This document shows positions 1 through 6,288 of a stretch of DNA of 10,326 nt, one piece after another. The stretch lies in the NCBI GenBank assembly GCA_937951455.1, contig CALFBU010000266.1:1-10326 (forward strand). Reading direction: 5' to 3'. The stretch is from an uncultured Rhizobiaceae group bacterium (lineage in GTDB: Bacteria; Pseudomonadota; Alphaproteobacteria; Rhizobiales; Rhizobiaceae). Below the pieces are notes generated by a model, which saw only the letters and a program-made list of their open reading frames with translations, was not told the origin of the DNA and searched no databases. Within the stretch, counting starts at the first letter, position 1; the number at the start of each line of letters is the position of its first letter. A program made the translations under genes and the position numbers.

Positions 1-1130
1 CCGCCATTCAGTGCCATGACCGCCGGATAAACTACAGGCAATGTCAGCAATAACATGCCAATCGCATCCATGAACATACCAAGCACTGCATAAGCCAATA
101 AAATGCAGATCAGAATCAGCATGGGGCTGTATTCAAGAGAAGTAATCCAGTCCGCGAAGGCCGATGGCAAATCAGCAAATCCCAAAAAGCGGACATAAAT
201 CAAGACACCCCAGATGATCGTGAAAATCATGACTGAGAGTTTAGCGCTTTCTATCAGCGCTTCTTTAAGTTGCCCCCAGCGCATGCCTTTAATCATGGCG
301 ATACAGAAAACAACAAAAGCACCCAGAGCACCACCCTCAGTCGGCGTGCCCCAGCTGTCGCCGCCAAATGGGTTATAGATAAAGGAAATAATGATAACGA
401 CGACAAACACAATCGGCATGGTCGGCGGAAGTGAAACAAGTCGTTCTTTCCAAGTGAACCCGCTCACAGGCGGGCCGAAGTTTTTAAGAACCAGCGCCAT
501 GCCAACAATCAGGCCGGCATAAATCACTGCTGAAAAAGCACCAGGCAAAAAACCAGCCAGCAACAAGCGACCTACGTCTTGCTCCACGATAATCGCGTAA
601 ATAACCAAAATGGCCGATGGCGGAATAAGAGAAGCAAGCGTACCACCAGCAGCCACAACGCCAGCAGCAAAGCGTTTGTCATAACCGACCTTCAACATCT
701 CAGGGATCGCAATACGAGCGAAAACAGCAGACGTTGCTACAGAAGCACCTGATACAGCAGCAAATCCGGCCGTGGCAAAAACTGTGGCAACAGCAAGACC
801 ACCCGGCAACCAACCTACCCATCGTTTTGCTGCTTCAAAAAGTGCTTTCGTCAACCCAGCATGATATGCAAGATAGCCAATCAGGATAAACGTTGGAATC
901 AGCGATAAGGCATTCGTCGTGATTTTTGAGTACGGTTCCTGCCCTGCAATGCCGCCCGCCACTTTCAGTGCCCAAAAAAACTGATCGGGATCATAGCCCT
1001 TCTTTGACCAGAATATCCAAACCAGGCCGAAGAGACCTGCAAGGCCTGCTGCGAATGCGACCCGCATCCCCAATATCACCATGACCATCATGCCAAGGGA
1101 AACAATTATGCCAATATCAATCGGTTCCAT
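1..1130 (-). CDS. dctM: TRAP transporter large membrane subunit DctM (partial, C-terminus beyond left edge)
   Basis: Large integral-membrane subunit of a tripartite ATP-independent periplasmic (TRAP) transporter, the part thought to carry substrate across the inner membrane using an ion gradient. Translating the minus strand from the ATG at 1130 gives an open frame of about 376 residues to the window edge; family members are usually about 430-460, so roughly the last 50-80 residues are missing. The visible protein is almost entirely hydrophobic segments. It contains stretches typical of the family: 'ALSLIPTFILIGYLA', 'GFAAVSGASVATSAVFA', 'GGTLASLIPPSAILVIYAI' and, near the edge, 'MFMDAIGMLLLTLPVVYP'. 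The start shares one base with the dctQ stop (TAATG), so translation is probably coupled. The frame was read directly from the sequence because the gene is cut by the window. Family assignment is very secure; substrate is not deducible from this subunit. Confidence 0.95.
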   Translation of the reverse strand, partial: MEPIDIGIIVSLGMMVMVILGMRVAFAAGLAGLFGLVWIFWSKKGYDPDQFFWALKVAGGIAGQEPYSKITTNALSLIPTFILIGYLAYHAGLTKALFEAAKRWVGWLPGGLAVATVFATAGFAAVSGASVATSAVFARIAIPEMLKVGYDKRFAAGVVAAGGTLASLIPPSAILVIYAIIVEQDVGRLLLAGFLPGAFSAVIYAGLIVGMALVLKNFGPPVSGFTWKERLVSLPPTMPIVFVVVIIISFIYNPFGGDSWGTPTEGGALGAFVVFCIAMIKGMRWGQLKEALIESAKLSVMIFTIIWGVLIYVRFLGFADLPSAFADWITSLEYSPMLILICILLAYAVLGMFMDAIGMLLLTLPVVYPAVMALNG

Positions 1131-1789
1131 TACTTGGCATCCTTGTCGTTTGTACCATCAAAAGAAGCGCCAGAAACGCTCATCGCTTCTTCGGCTGCCT
1201 GCTGCGCTGCATCTTTAACCAAAGGTAGGCCTACGGGATGGGTTTCACCTGATTTAAAAGCCATCACATATCCGACCATCTGCCATAACAAACGAATTGC
1301 CAAAACCGTAAAGGCAATCGGAACGATTAATTTGGTTGGCCATAAAGGAATGTTTAAATCGAGCGAACTGTCAGAACTCCAATACGGACGATCAAAATCA
1401 AAAGAACGATCGAAAAACTGCCACGAGCCCCAGATTAAAACGACCAACAAAAGCAACATAAAGAAAGTGGTAATAATTTCAGCCAACCAAAGCGGCCTGC
1501 CTTTCAGCTTTCCAACCAGGATGTCCATACGAATATGGCCGCCTTCGCGTTGCGTGTAGGAAATTCCGAGAAAGGCGATCATCGGCAAGACTTGTTCAAT
1601 GAAATCAACGTAGCCCGGCAACGGTTGCCCAAACAGGTTTCTGCCACCAACCGAAATAACTGCCAGAAGCATTAATGAAAAAATTGCCAGACCACTGAGC
1701 AGACACATGAGCATTTCCAGACTGCGAAGTCTTTGATCTACCCTGCTATAGGTCGAATGGTCTTCCAATACTGCGGACGATCCAGCCAT
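1130..1789 (-). CDS. dctQ: TRAP transporter small membrane subunit DctQ
   Basis: Small four-helix membrane subunit of the TRAP transporter, needed with DctM for uptake and for docking of the binding protein. The 219-residue product has hydrophobic helices near residues 27-49, 63-81, 101-123 and 151-173. It has the family signature 'LGISYTQREGGHIRMDIL' (residues 74-91), with the conserved R-x-G-x-H-I-x-x-D pattern. It is at the long end for DctQ because of a polar stretch between helices 3 and 4 (about 124-150) and a charged C-terminal tail of about 45 residues; many DctQ proteins are 160-180. The ATG at 1789 is preceded by AGGA with a 7-base spacer (AACCAAG), supporting this start. It lies 98 bp downstream of dctP, with a stem-loop in the gap, and overlaps dctM by one base. 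Confidence 0.93.
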   Translation of the reverse strand: MAGSSAVLEDHSTYSRVDQRLRSLEMLMCLLSGLAIFSLMLLAVISVGGRNLFGQPLPGYVDFIEQVLPMIAFLGISYTQREGGHIRMDILVGKLKGRPLWLAEIITTFFMLLLLVVLIWGSWQFFDRSFDFDRPYWSSDSSLDLNIPLWPTKLIVPIAFTVLAIRLLWQMVGYVMAFKSGETHPVGLPLVKDAAQQAAEEAMSVSGASFDGTNDKDAK

Positions 1790-1838
1790 CTTGGTTTCCT
1801 AAGATTTAATCTATGAAAATAAATTGAGTATCCAGAAA

Positions 1839-1864
1839 CTCTCCCCACAGTTTTGCAGGGAGAG
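1839..1864 (-). terminator. Stem-loop between dctP and dctQ (attenuator or mRNA-stabilising hairpin)
   Basis: A perfect 7-bp inverted repeat, CTCTCCC at 1839-1845 and GGGAGAG at 1858-1864, encloses a 12-base loop. In the minus-strand transcript it lies 23 bases after the dctP stop and 49 bases before the dctQ start, and is followed by only a short U-run (TTTCTGG). It is therefore a weak terminator at best and more likely a partial attenuator or a 3'-end protector. Hairpins at this position in TRAP operons are generally interpreted as making binding protein exceed membrane subunits; that role here is inference. Confidence 0.55.
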
Positions 1865-1887
1865 AATATTAGATATGGAAAGTTTGA

Positions 1888-2901
1888 TTACTTGCCGAGC
1901 GTGTCAACAACAAGCTTGTAAAGCTCATCACCTGGCACGCCAGCGGCTTTCATGTCAGCTAACCATTTTTCACGAACAGGCGTTGCTGCTTTTGCCTTGA
2001 AGGCTGCAAGTTCATCTGCTGAGAATTCAACTTTCTGAACACCTTTTTCCGCCAAGATGCCTTCCCACTTGGTGATCAGATCAGCGTAGTTTGAAAGGTA
2101 ATGCGCAATCGCTTCATCTTTTGAACCATCCAATGCTGCACGGTGCTCATCTGAAAGAGCAGCATAGGCATCTGAGTTAACAACGACCGGGCAGTTTACT
2201 GTGCCTGGGTTAAGGTTTGCAGTCCACCACTTTGCTACATCAATTGTACGGAATGCCAAGTGAGCATGTTGAGCAAAGGCAACCGAATCCACAACGCCGG
2301 ACTCAAGTGCTGTATAGGCTTCAGTCGCAGTTACAGATGTTGGCGTAGCGCCAACCGTTTGGAATGCATTGCCAAGACCACCCGTTGCGCGGATACGCAT
2401 GCCATCAAAGTCAGCCAATGTTTTTGGCGCATCACCAACACCCGCCACATTATACTGAGGCATTGGTGAGGTCATGAACGGAATGGCATTCCAGCGTGCA
2501 AGATCTTTTTTGACTGCAGGGTGATTATAAACCGCAGTTGCAACTTTTACTTCTTCTTTCAAAGTTGAAACACCCAGGAACGGCAACTCCAAAACTGTGA
2601 TGGTCGGATTTTTATCGCGGTGATAACCCGCACAGAACTGAGCCATTTCAAAAGCGCCAATTGAAATCCCGTCAAGGTTTTCTCGGTTTTTTGACAGGCC
2701 GCCATATGAAATGTTGATTTTAAAATCGCCATTTGTTTTTTGCTCTACGAGCTCTGCAAGTTTTTCAACGTGCTCTGTAAAGGCACGACGCTTGCCCCAT
2801 AGAGATACATTCCAAGTTGTTGAAGCTGCGAACGCCTCCAGCCCCATCATTGATACTGCTGCTGTAGATAGCAGAGCTACTTTAGTAAATTTCTTTAACA
2901 T
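1888..2901 (-). CDS. dctP: TRAP transporter periplasmic substrate-binding protein DctP
   Basis: Periplasmic solute receptor of the TRAP system; it binds an organic acid and delivers it to DctQM. I chose the ATG at 2901 (337 residues) rather than an in-frame ATG 18 codons upstream. It has a strong ribosome site GGAGGAG five bases before it, and the protein then begins with a textbook signal peptide, 'MLKKFTKVALL...LEAFA', probably cleaved around residue 25-26. Family features include 'DGMRIRATGG' (residues 167-175), whose Arg171 matches the conserved arginine that holds the ligand carboxylate in TRAP receptors. 'AYTALESGVVDSV' (195-207) is the usual gate/dimer-side signature. 'NPTITVLELPFLG' (98-110) is typical of the DctP branch. 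The ligand is unknown: the DctB neighbour suggests a C4-dicarboxylate, but TRAP receptors of this family also bind other carboxylates. The adjacent acyl-CoA synthetase operon hints at a different organic acid. Confidence 0.94.
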   Translation of the reverse strand: MLKKFTKVALLSTAAVSMMGLEAFAASTTWNVSLWGKRRAFTEHVEKLAELVEQKTNGDFKINISYGGLSKNRENLDGISIGAFEMAQFCAGYHRDKNPTITVLELPFLGVSTLKEEVKVATAVYNHPAVKKDLARWNAIPFMTSPMPQYNVAGVGDAPKTLADFDGMRIRATGGLGNAFQTVGATPTSVTATEAYTALESGVVDSVAFAQHAHLAFRTIDVAKWWTANLNPGTVNCPVVVNSDAYAALSDEHRAALDGSKDEAIAHYLSNYADLITKWEGILAEKGVQKVEFSADELAAFKAKAATPVREKWLADMKAAGVPGDELYKLVVDTLGK

Positions 2902-2906
2902 GATTT

Positions 2907-2913
2907 CTCCTCC
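2907..2913 (-). promoter_or_regulatory. Strong ribosome binding site of dctP
   Basis: GGAGGAG on the minus strand, five bases before the ATG at 2901. It is the best Shine-Dalgarno match in the window and decides the dctP start against the upstream in-frame ATG at 2955. It fits the need for high-level synthesis of a periplasmic receptor. Confidence 0.85.
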
Positions 2914-2935
2914 ATAAAGATTTTCAAAACGTATC

Positions 2936-2963
2936 AGGATATGAGATGAAATCAAATAGGCAA
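2936..2963 (-). promoter_or_regulatory. Possible sigma70-type promoter for dctPQM
   Basis: In the 86-bp gap between the regulator and dctP, the minus strand reads TTGCCT (2963-2958), 16 bases, then TATCCT (2941-2936). Each box matches 4 of 6 consensus bases. The -35 box overlaps the GGCAA/TTGCC dyad at 2959-2972, so a factor bound there could affect it. Weak by itself; offered because the gap is too long for simple read-through and the neighbouring regulator lacks a sigma54-activating domain. Confidence 0.25.
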
Positions 2964-2972
2964 AATCTTGCC
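2959..2972. promoter_or_regulatory. Small dyad GGCAA-N4-TTGCC upstream of dctP
   Basis: A perfect 5-bp inverted repeat with a 4-base centre sits 15 bases past the regulator's stop codon and about 58 bases upstream of the dctP start. It could be an operator for the adjacent Fis-type response regulator, which would bind as a dimer, or a short hairpin at the end of the regulator mRNA. There is no U-run typical of a terminator. Function is inferred from position only. Confidence 0.3.
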
Positions 2973-2987
2973 GATGTATAAGTGTTC

Positions 2988-3656
2988 CTAGCGAAAGTTT
3001 TTGCGCTCTATACCGTATTTTTTCATCTTGGCGTTCAAGGTACGACGGGGCAGATCAAGATCTTCCAACACTAACGCAACATCACCGCCGTGTTTCTTCA
3101 ATGCTTTTTCAATCACCGCTTTTTCGTAATCATCAACCATGACGTTGAGAGCGGAAGCATCGTTCATATCGCTTGATAAATTCAAATCATCTAAATGAGA
3201 ACTTTCGCTATCTGCTCGTGCAGAGTCATTCACTTCAACCTTCAAGCTTTCAAGATGCTCCATTCTGGATATCTGGGCGGACTTGATAACCTCCAACAAT
3301 TTCTCTGGTGAGAATGGCTTTGTTAAAAATTCAAATGCCCCCCTCTTCATGGCTTCAACAGCAAGCGGGATATCACCATGTCCCGTAATCAAAATTACAG
3401 GCAGGTTCTTATCCTTTGAAAGCAGGTGTTGCATCAAGGACATGCCGTCCAAATCAGGCATCTTGATATCAGAGACAACCACGCAAGGCGCATTCGGCTT
3501 TATCGTCTTAAGCAGAACTTTAGGATCCACAAAAGCCTGCACCTTCAAACCTGATAATGTCAGCCACTGAACGCTGGAATGAATCATGCCACGATCGTCA
3601 TCGACAAAATAAACTTTACACTCAGCAGTATTTTTCATTTCCGACGACTCAGCCAT
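2988..3656 (-). CDS. DctD-like response regulator: receiver plus Fis-type HTH, no AAA+ domain
   Basis: Likely DNA-binding partner of the DctB kinase encoded immediately upstream. With the ATG at 3656 the protein has 222 residues. A TTG two codons earlier lies only one base from the GAGAG ribosome site, so the ATG is preferred. The N-terminal receiver domain (about 13-125) has all key residues: acidic cluster D19-D21, phospho-acceptor D63 in 'VVVSDIKMPDLDGM', T91 in 'VILITGHGD', and K113 in 'FEFLTKPF'. A polar linker (about 130-174) follows, then a Fis-family helix-turn-helix (about 175-216: 'VIEKALKKHGGDVALVLEDL' and 'LPRRTLNAKMKKYGI'). This end closely resembles the C-terminus of DctD. DctD-type activators carry about 240 residues of sigma54-interacting AAA+ ATPase between these parts; none is present. 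The layout matches ActR/RegA/PrrA regulators, although the receiver looks DctD-like. It overlaps dctB by 8 bp. Confidence 0.92.
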   Translation of the reverse strand: MAESSEMKNTAECKVYFVDDDRGMIHSSVQWLTLSGLKVQAFVDPKVLLKTIKPNAPCVVVSDIKMPDLDGMSLMQHLLSKDKNLPVILITGHGDIPLAVEAMKRGAFEFLTKPFSPEKLLEVIKSAQISRMEHLESLKVEVNDSARADSESSHLDDLNLSSDMNDASALNVMVDDYEKAVIEKALKKHGGDVALVLEDLDLPRRTLNAKMKKYGIERKNFR

Positions 3657-5430
3657 CGACAAGCTCTCTCACACTCTCATTGGTTTTGATGGATGGTTCT
3701 GTTTGAGCAGGAAACTCGATTTTAAATAAAGCCCCACCCTCTTTCAGATTTTCACAAGTAATCTTGCCATTGGCTTCATCGGCAATAGCATAACAAAGCG
3801 CGAGCCCTAGTCCCACACCTTCTCCAATGTTTTTGGTTGTAAAAAAGGGATCAAACAACTGCCCTTTAATATCATCAGGGATGCCTTTACCATTGTCCCG
3901 AACGCTTAATCCGCAACGTCCATTTTCCGTCCAGGTTCTCAACGTGATTATGGGCGATGGGCTTTCTTCACAGGCCTGAATGGCGTTCTTGATAAGATTA
4001 CTAATAATCTGTTCAAAACGGACTTTACTACCCTTCGCTAGTACGGGCGTATCTGCAAGTTCCAACGAGAACTCTATATCTGACATCTCAATTTCAGGTT
4101 TGAATTGCAGCAGAATGTTCTCAACGGATTCATTTAAATCGCAAAGCTGTGGGCTGGAGACAGGCTTCCTTGAAAAAATCAGCAAGTCAGAGGTAATAGC
4201 ACCCAAGCGTTCCGTCATTTTCTTGATGTCTTCAAAGACACCGCCCGCTTCTTTTAGTCTGCGCTCTTTAACCAGTAACGCGCCGCTGGAAGTAAAAAGC
4301 CTGATCGCTGACACAGGCTGATTAACCTCATGCACAATCGCAGCGGACATTTTGCCAAGGGCAGCAAGCCTACTGGATTGGATAAGCTCTGATTGAGCAT
4401 CTCTCAGTTGTTTTTCGGTTTCCTTACGCACCTGAACTTCCTGTTCAAGTTGCGTATTGATTTTGGAAACACGTTCAGCTTCATTCGCCTTTGCCTGAAG
4501 CCGCCCTTGCTTTTCACGTGAGCGCATAAACATCAGCACTGAGGCCATCAATCCGCAAAACAACAGCACAAACGCTGAAAACACATAAGCATATTTTTGA
4601 ACCGGTGCTAACGGTGTCAGGAAATGCAATTTCCAGCCTAGTTCTGATGTGTCCACTGTGGAGATTGAAAAATCTTCGCCCTCAATTTCAACACGCCCTT
4701 CAAAAACACCGTTCAGGGATTTAAATTCAAGTTTCGCCAAATCATAGCCAGTGAATTTCTTGCTCTCACGCATTTGCGATAATCGTAACGCGGGCAATTC
4801 CTTCAGCGGCTTATAAAGATACCGACTGTCACTGGCCAAAACCGTGACGTCATCGCGATCTGTAATCAGTACATCTTCGCCGGCACCACGCCAAGCTTCA
4901 AGCAGCTCTGTAAATTCAACTTTCACTACAGCAACACCGAGCAACTCGCCATTTTCAACAATTGCTTCTGAAAGAAAATACCCTGGCCTGCCGGTGGTTA
5001 CGCCAATAGCAAAAAATGTAGCCTGCCCATAACTTACAGCATCAATAAAATAACGCCTGAAGCGATAATTATTGCCAACAAAACTTTCTGGCGTATCAAA
5101 GTTACTAGCTGCAACCGTTGTTGCATTAGCGTCTAAAATATAGAGCGCTGCACTATTTGCCTTATCGCTTACAGTCTTCAAATATTGGTTAAGCAGATCG
5201 ATACGCGTTCCATCGCGGAGCATTTGAGCGGTATAAGGGTGAGAAACAACAACGCGTGGCAGATGTGAAACCCGATTAATCGTCGATCTCAAGCTTTCTT
5301 GATAAAGCGACAAACGTTCAGAAGATGTCGCCAATTCGCTTTTTTCAAAACGATTGTAGCTGACATGGTACGCGCCAAGCGTCGCAATACCGATTAAAAC
5401 GGTGAATAATATCGCATAAAATAAGCGCAT
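3649..5430 (-). CDS. dctB: DctB-family sensor histidine kinase
   Basis: Inner-membrane sensor kinase that should respond to a periplasmic carboxylate and phosphorylate the adjacent regulator. I start it at the ATG at 5430 (593 residues), with GGAGAG ten bases upstream, rather than at a TTG six codons earlier that overlaps this ribosome site. Order: TM helix 1 (about 2-22); periplasmic sensor (about 25-280) resembling the double-PDC fold of DctB, including 'NNYRFRRYFIDA' and 'GRPGYFLS' (147-154); TM helix 2 (280-302); charged coiled-coil (303-349); kinase core. The phospho-acceptor is H367 in 'SAAIVHEVNQPVSAIR', with the H-E-x-N-Q-P form typical of DctB. The ATPase domain has an N-box with N478 and N482, 'DNGKGI' (512-517), 'FDPFFTTK' and 'GEGVGLGL' (536-543). 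Length and layout are normal for DctB (about 600). All catalytic residues are present, so it should be active. The ligand cannot be read from the sequence. Confidence 0.93.
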   Translation of the reverse strand: MRLFYAILFTVLIGIATLGAYHVSYNRFEKSELATSSERLSLYQESLRSTINRVSHLPRVVVSHPYTAQMLRDGTRIDLLNQYLKTVSDKANSAALYILDANATTVAASNFDTPESFVGNNYRFRRYFIDAVSYGQATFFAIGVTTGRPGYFLSEAIVENGELLGVAVVKVEFTELLEAWRGAGEDVLITDRDDVTVLASDSRYLYKPLKELPALRLSQMRESKKFTGYDLAKLEFKSLNGVFEGRVEIEGEDFSISTVDTSELGWKLHFLTPLAPVQKYAYVFSAFVLLFCGLMASVLMFMRSREKQGRLQAKANEAERVSKINTQLEQEVQVRKETEKQLRDAQSELIQSSRLAALGKMSAAIVHEVNQPVSAIRLFTSSGALLVKERRLKEAGGVFEDIKKMTERLGAITSDLLIFSRKPVSSPQLCDLNESVENILLQFKPEIEMSDIEFSLELADTPVLAKGSKVRFEQIISNLIKNAIQACEESPSPIITLRTWTENGRCGLSVRDNGKGIPDDIKGQLFDPFFTTKNIGEGVGLGLALCYAIADEANGKITCENLKEGGALFKIEFPAQTEPSIKTNESVRELVDG

Positions 5431-5434
5431 GACT

Positions 5435-5464
5435 TTGTATCTCTCCAAGATAAGATAGTATAAT
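5435..5464 (+). promoter_or_regulatory. Candidate promoter for the acyl-CoA operon
   Basis: Plus strand: perfect -10 box TATAAT (5459-5464), with TTGTAT (5435-5440, 3 of 6 matches) 18 bases upstream. Predicted start is near 5471, about 29 bases before the TTG start codon. The weak -35 suggests help from an activator. It overlaps the divergent dctB promoter at the -10 region. Confidence 0.5.
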
Positions 5465-5486
5465 CAGCACAAGAGTTTTTAATCAA
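5457..5486 (-). promoter_or_regulatory. Candidate promoter for the dctB-led cluster
   Basis: Minus strand: TTGATT (5486-5481), 18-base spacer, TATACT (5462-5457). The -10 box matches 5 of 6 consensus bases and the -35 box 4 of 6. Transcription would begin near 5450, leaving a leader of about 20 bases that contains the GGAGAG ribosome site. The -10 box shares four bases with the -10 box of the opposite-strand promoter. Confidence 0.5.
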
Positions 5487-5499
5487 GAAAGCAATCAAA

Positions 5500-6288
5500 T
5501 TGGCACTTATTTGCTCAAATATAGAAAACGGTATTTTTCAGTTGGTTCTGAATAATCCTGATCGTCGTAACGCCCTTTCCATCGAAATGCTTGAAGGTAT
5601 TTCTGCAGCATTGGATGAGGCTGATAAAAATAAGGGCGCACGGGTCATTGTGATTTCGGCAAATGGACCTGCTTTCTCATCTGGTCACGATCTTAAAGAA
5701 CTTACAGCGGCAAGAAATTCGGAAGATAGAGGCAAGGACTTCTTTACTAAAACAATGCTGCTGTGTTCCTCCGTAATGCAGAAAATAGTCAATCACCGTC
5801 TTCCAGTCATTGCACAAATTACAGGCGTTGCTTCAGCTGCTGGATGTCAATTGGTTGCAAGCTGTGACTTAGCCGTTGCAAGCACAGACTCAAAGTTTAT
5901 TACGCCAGGTGTAAATATCGGATTATTTTGCTCCACACCCATGGTAGCACTTTCGCGAAACGTCTCAAATAAGCACGCCCTTGAAATGCTTCTAACAGGC
6001 GAACCCTGCTCCGCTCAAAAGGCTAGCGAAATCGGGCTAATTAACAAAGCAGTACCGCTCGCCGAAATTGAAGCAACAGTAAAATGGTACACTGACCGCA
6101 TCACCGCAAAATCTGCCATGACCCTCAAAACCGGAAAACAGGCTTACTATCATCAATCGCAAATGCCACTTTCCCAAGCCTATGACTATTGCACACAAGT
6201 CATGGTAGAAAACATGTTAAAGCATGATGCGGAAGAAGGCATAGGCGCATTTTTAGAAAAACGCGAAGCAGAATGGCGTGATGAATAA
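5500..6288 (+). CDS. ECHDC3-like crotonase-superfamily protein (annotated type: enoyl-CoA hydratase)
   Basis: A 262-residue crotonase-fold protein, normal length for the family, that should bind a CoA thioester in the cytoplasm. It closely resembles the ECHDC3 branch: 'FSSGHDLKEL' (59-68) forms the first half of the oxyanion hole, and 'VASAAGCQLVASCDLAVAS' (110-128) and 'FITPGVNIGLFCSTP' (133-147) follow. In ordinary enoyl-CoA hydratase two glutamates, rat E144 and E164, drive water addition. By alignment on the surrounding motifs they are replaced here by Q117 and G137. Classic hydratase chemistry is therefore doubtful; the name should be read as a fold assignment. The start is TTG: the frame is stopped at 5461 upstream, the next ATG is at codon 30 inside the conserved fold, and AAGAAAG lies eight bases before the TTG. 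It is the first gene of a three-gene operon, and its stop abuts the next ATG. Confidence 0.88.
   Translation: MALICSNIENGIFQLVLNNPDRRNALSIEMLEGISAALDEADKNKGARVIVISANGPAFSSGHDLKELTAARNSEDRGKDFFTKTMLLCSSVMQKIVNHRLPVIAQITGVASAAGCQLVASCDLAVASTDSKFITPGVNIGLFCSTPMVALSRNVSNKHALEMLLTGEPCSAQKASEIGLINKAVPLAEIEATVKWYTDRITAKSAMTLKTGKQAYYHQSQMPLSQAYDYCTQVMVENMLKHDAEEGIGAFLEKREAEWRDE

Noticed and set aside
2902..2955. N-terminal extension of DctP starting at 2955
   Set aside because: The extra 18 residues would precede a clear signal peptide and have no good ribosome site, whereas GGAGGAG lies directly before the ATG at 2901.
2959..2972. Sigma54-like sequence GGCAAGATTTTGCC (minus strand) upstream of dctP
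   Set aside because: Spacing between GG and GC is again 9 rather than 10, and the -24 element is a poor match. The symmetric GGCAA/TTGCC arrangement is better explained as a small dyad.
5501..5514. Sigma54-like sequence TGGCACTTATTTGC at the start of the crotonase-fold gene
   Set aside because: The GG and GC elements are separated by 9 bases, not the required 10, and the match lies inside the coding sequence. Sigma54 sites tolerate spacing changes poorly.
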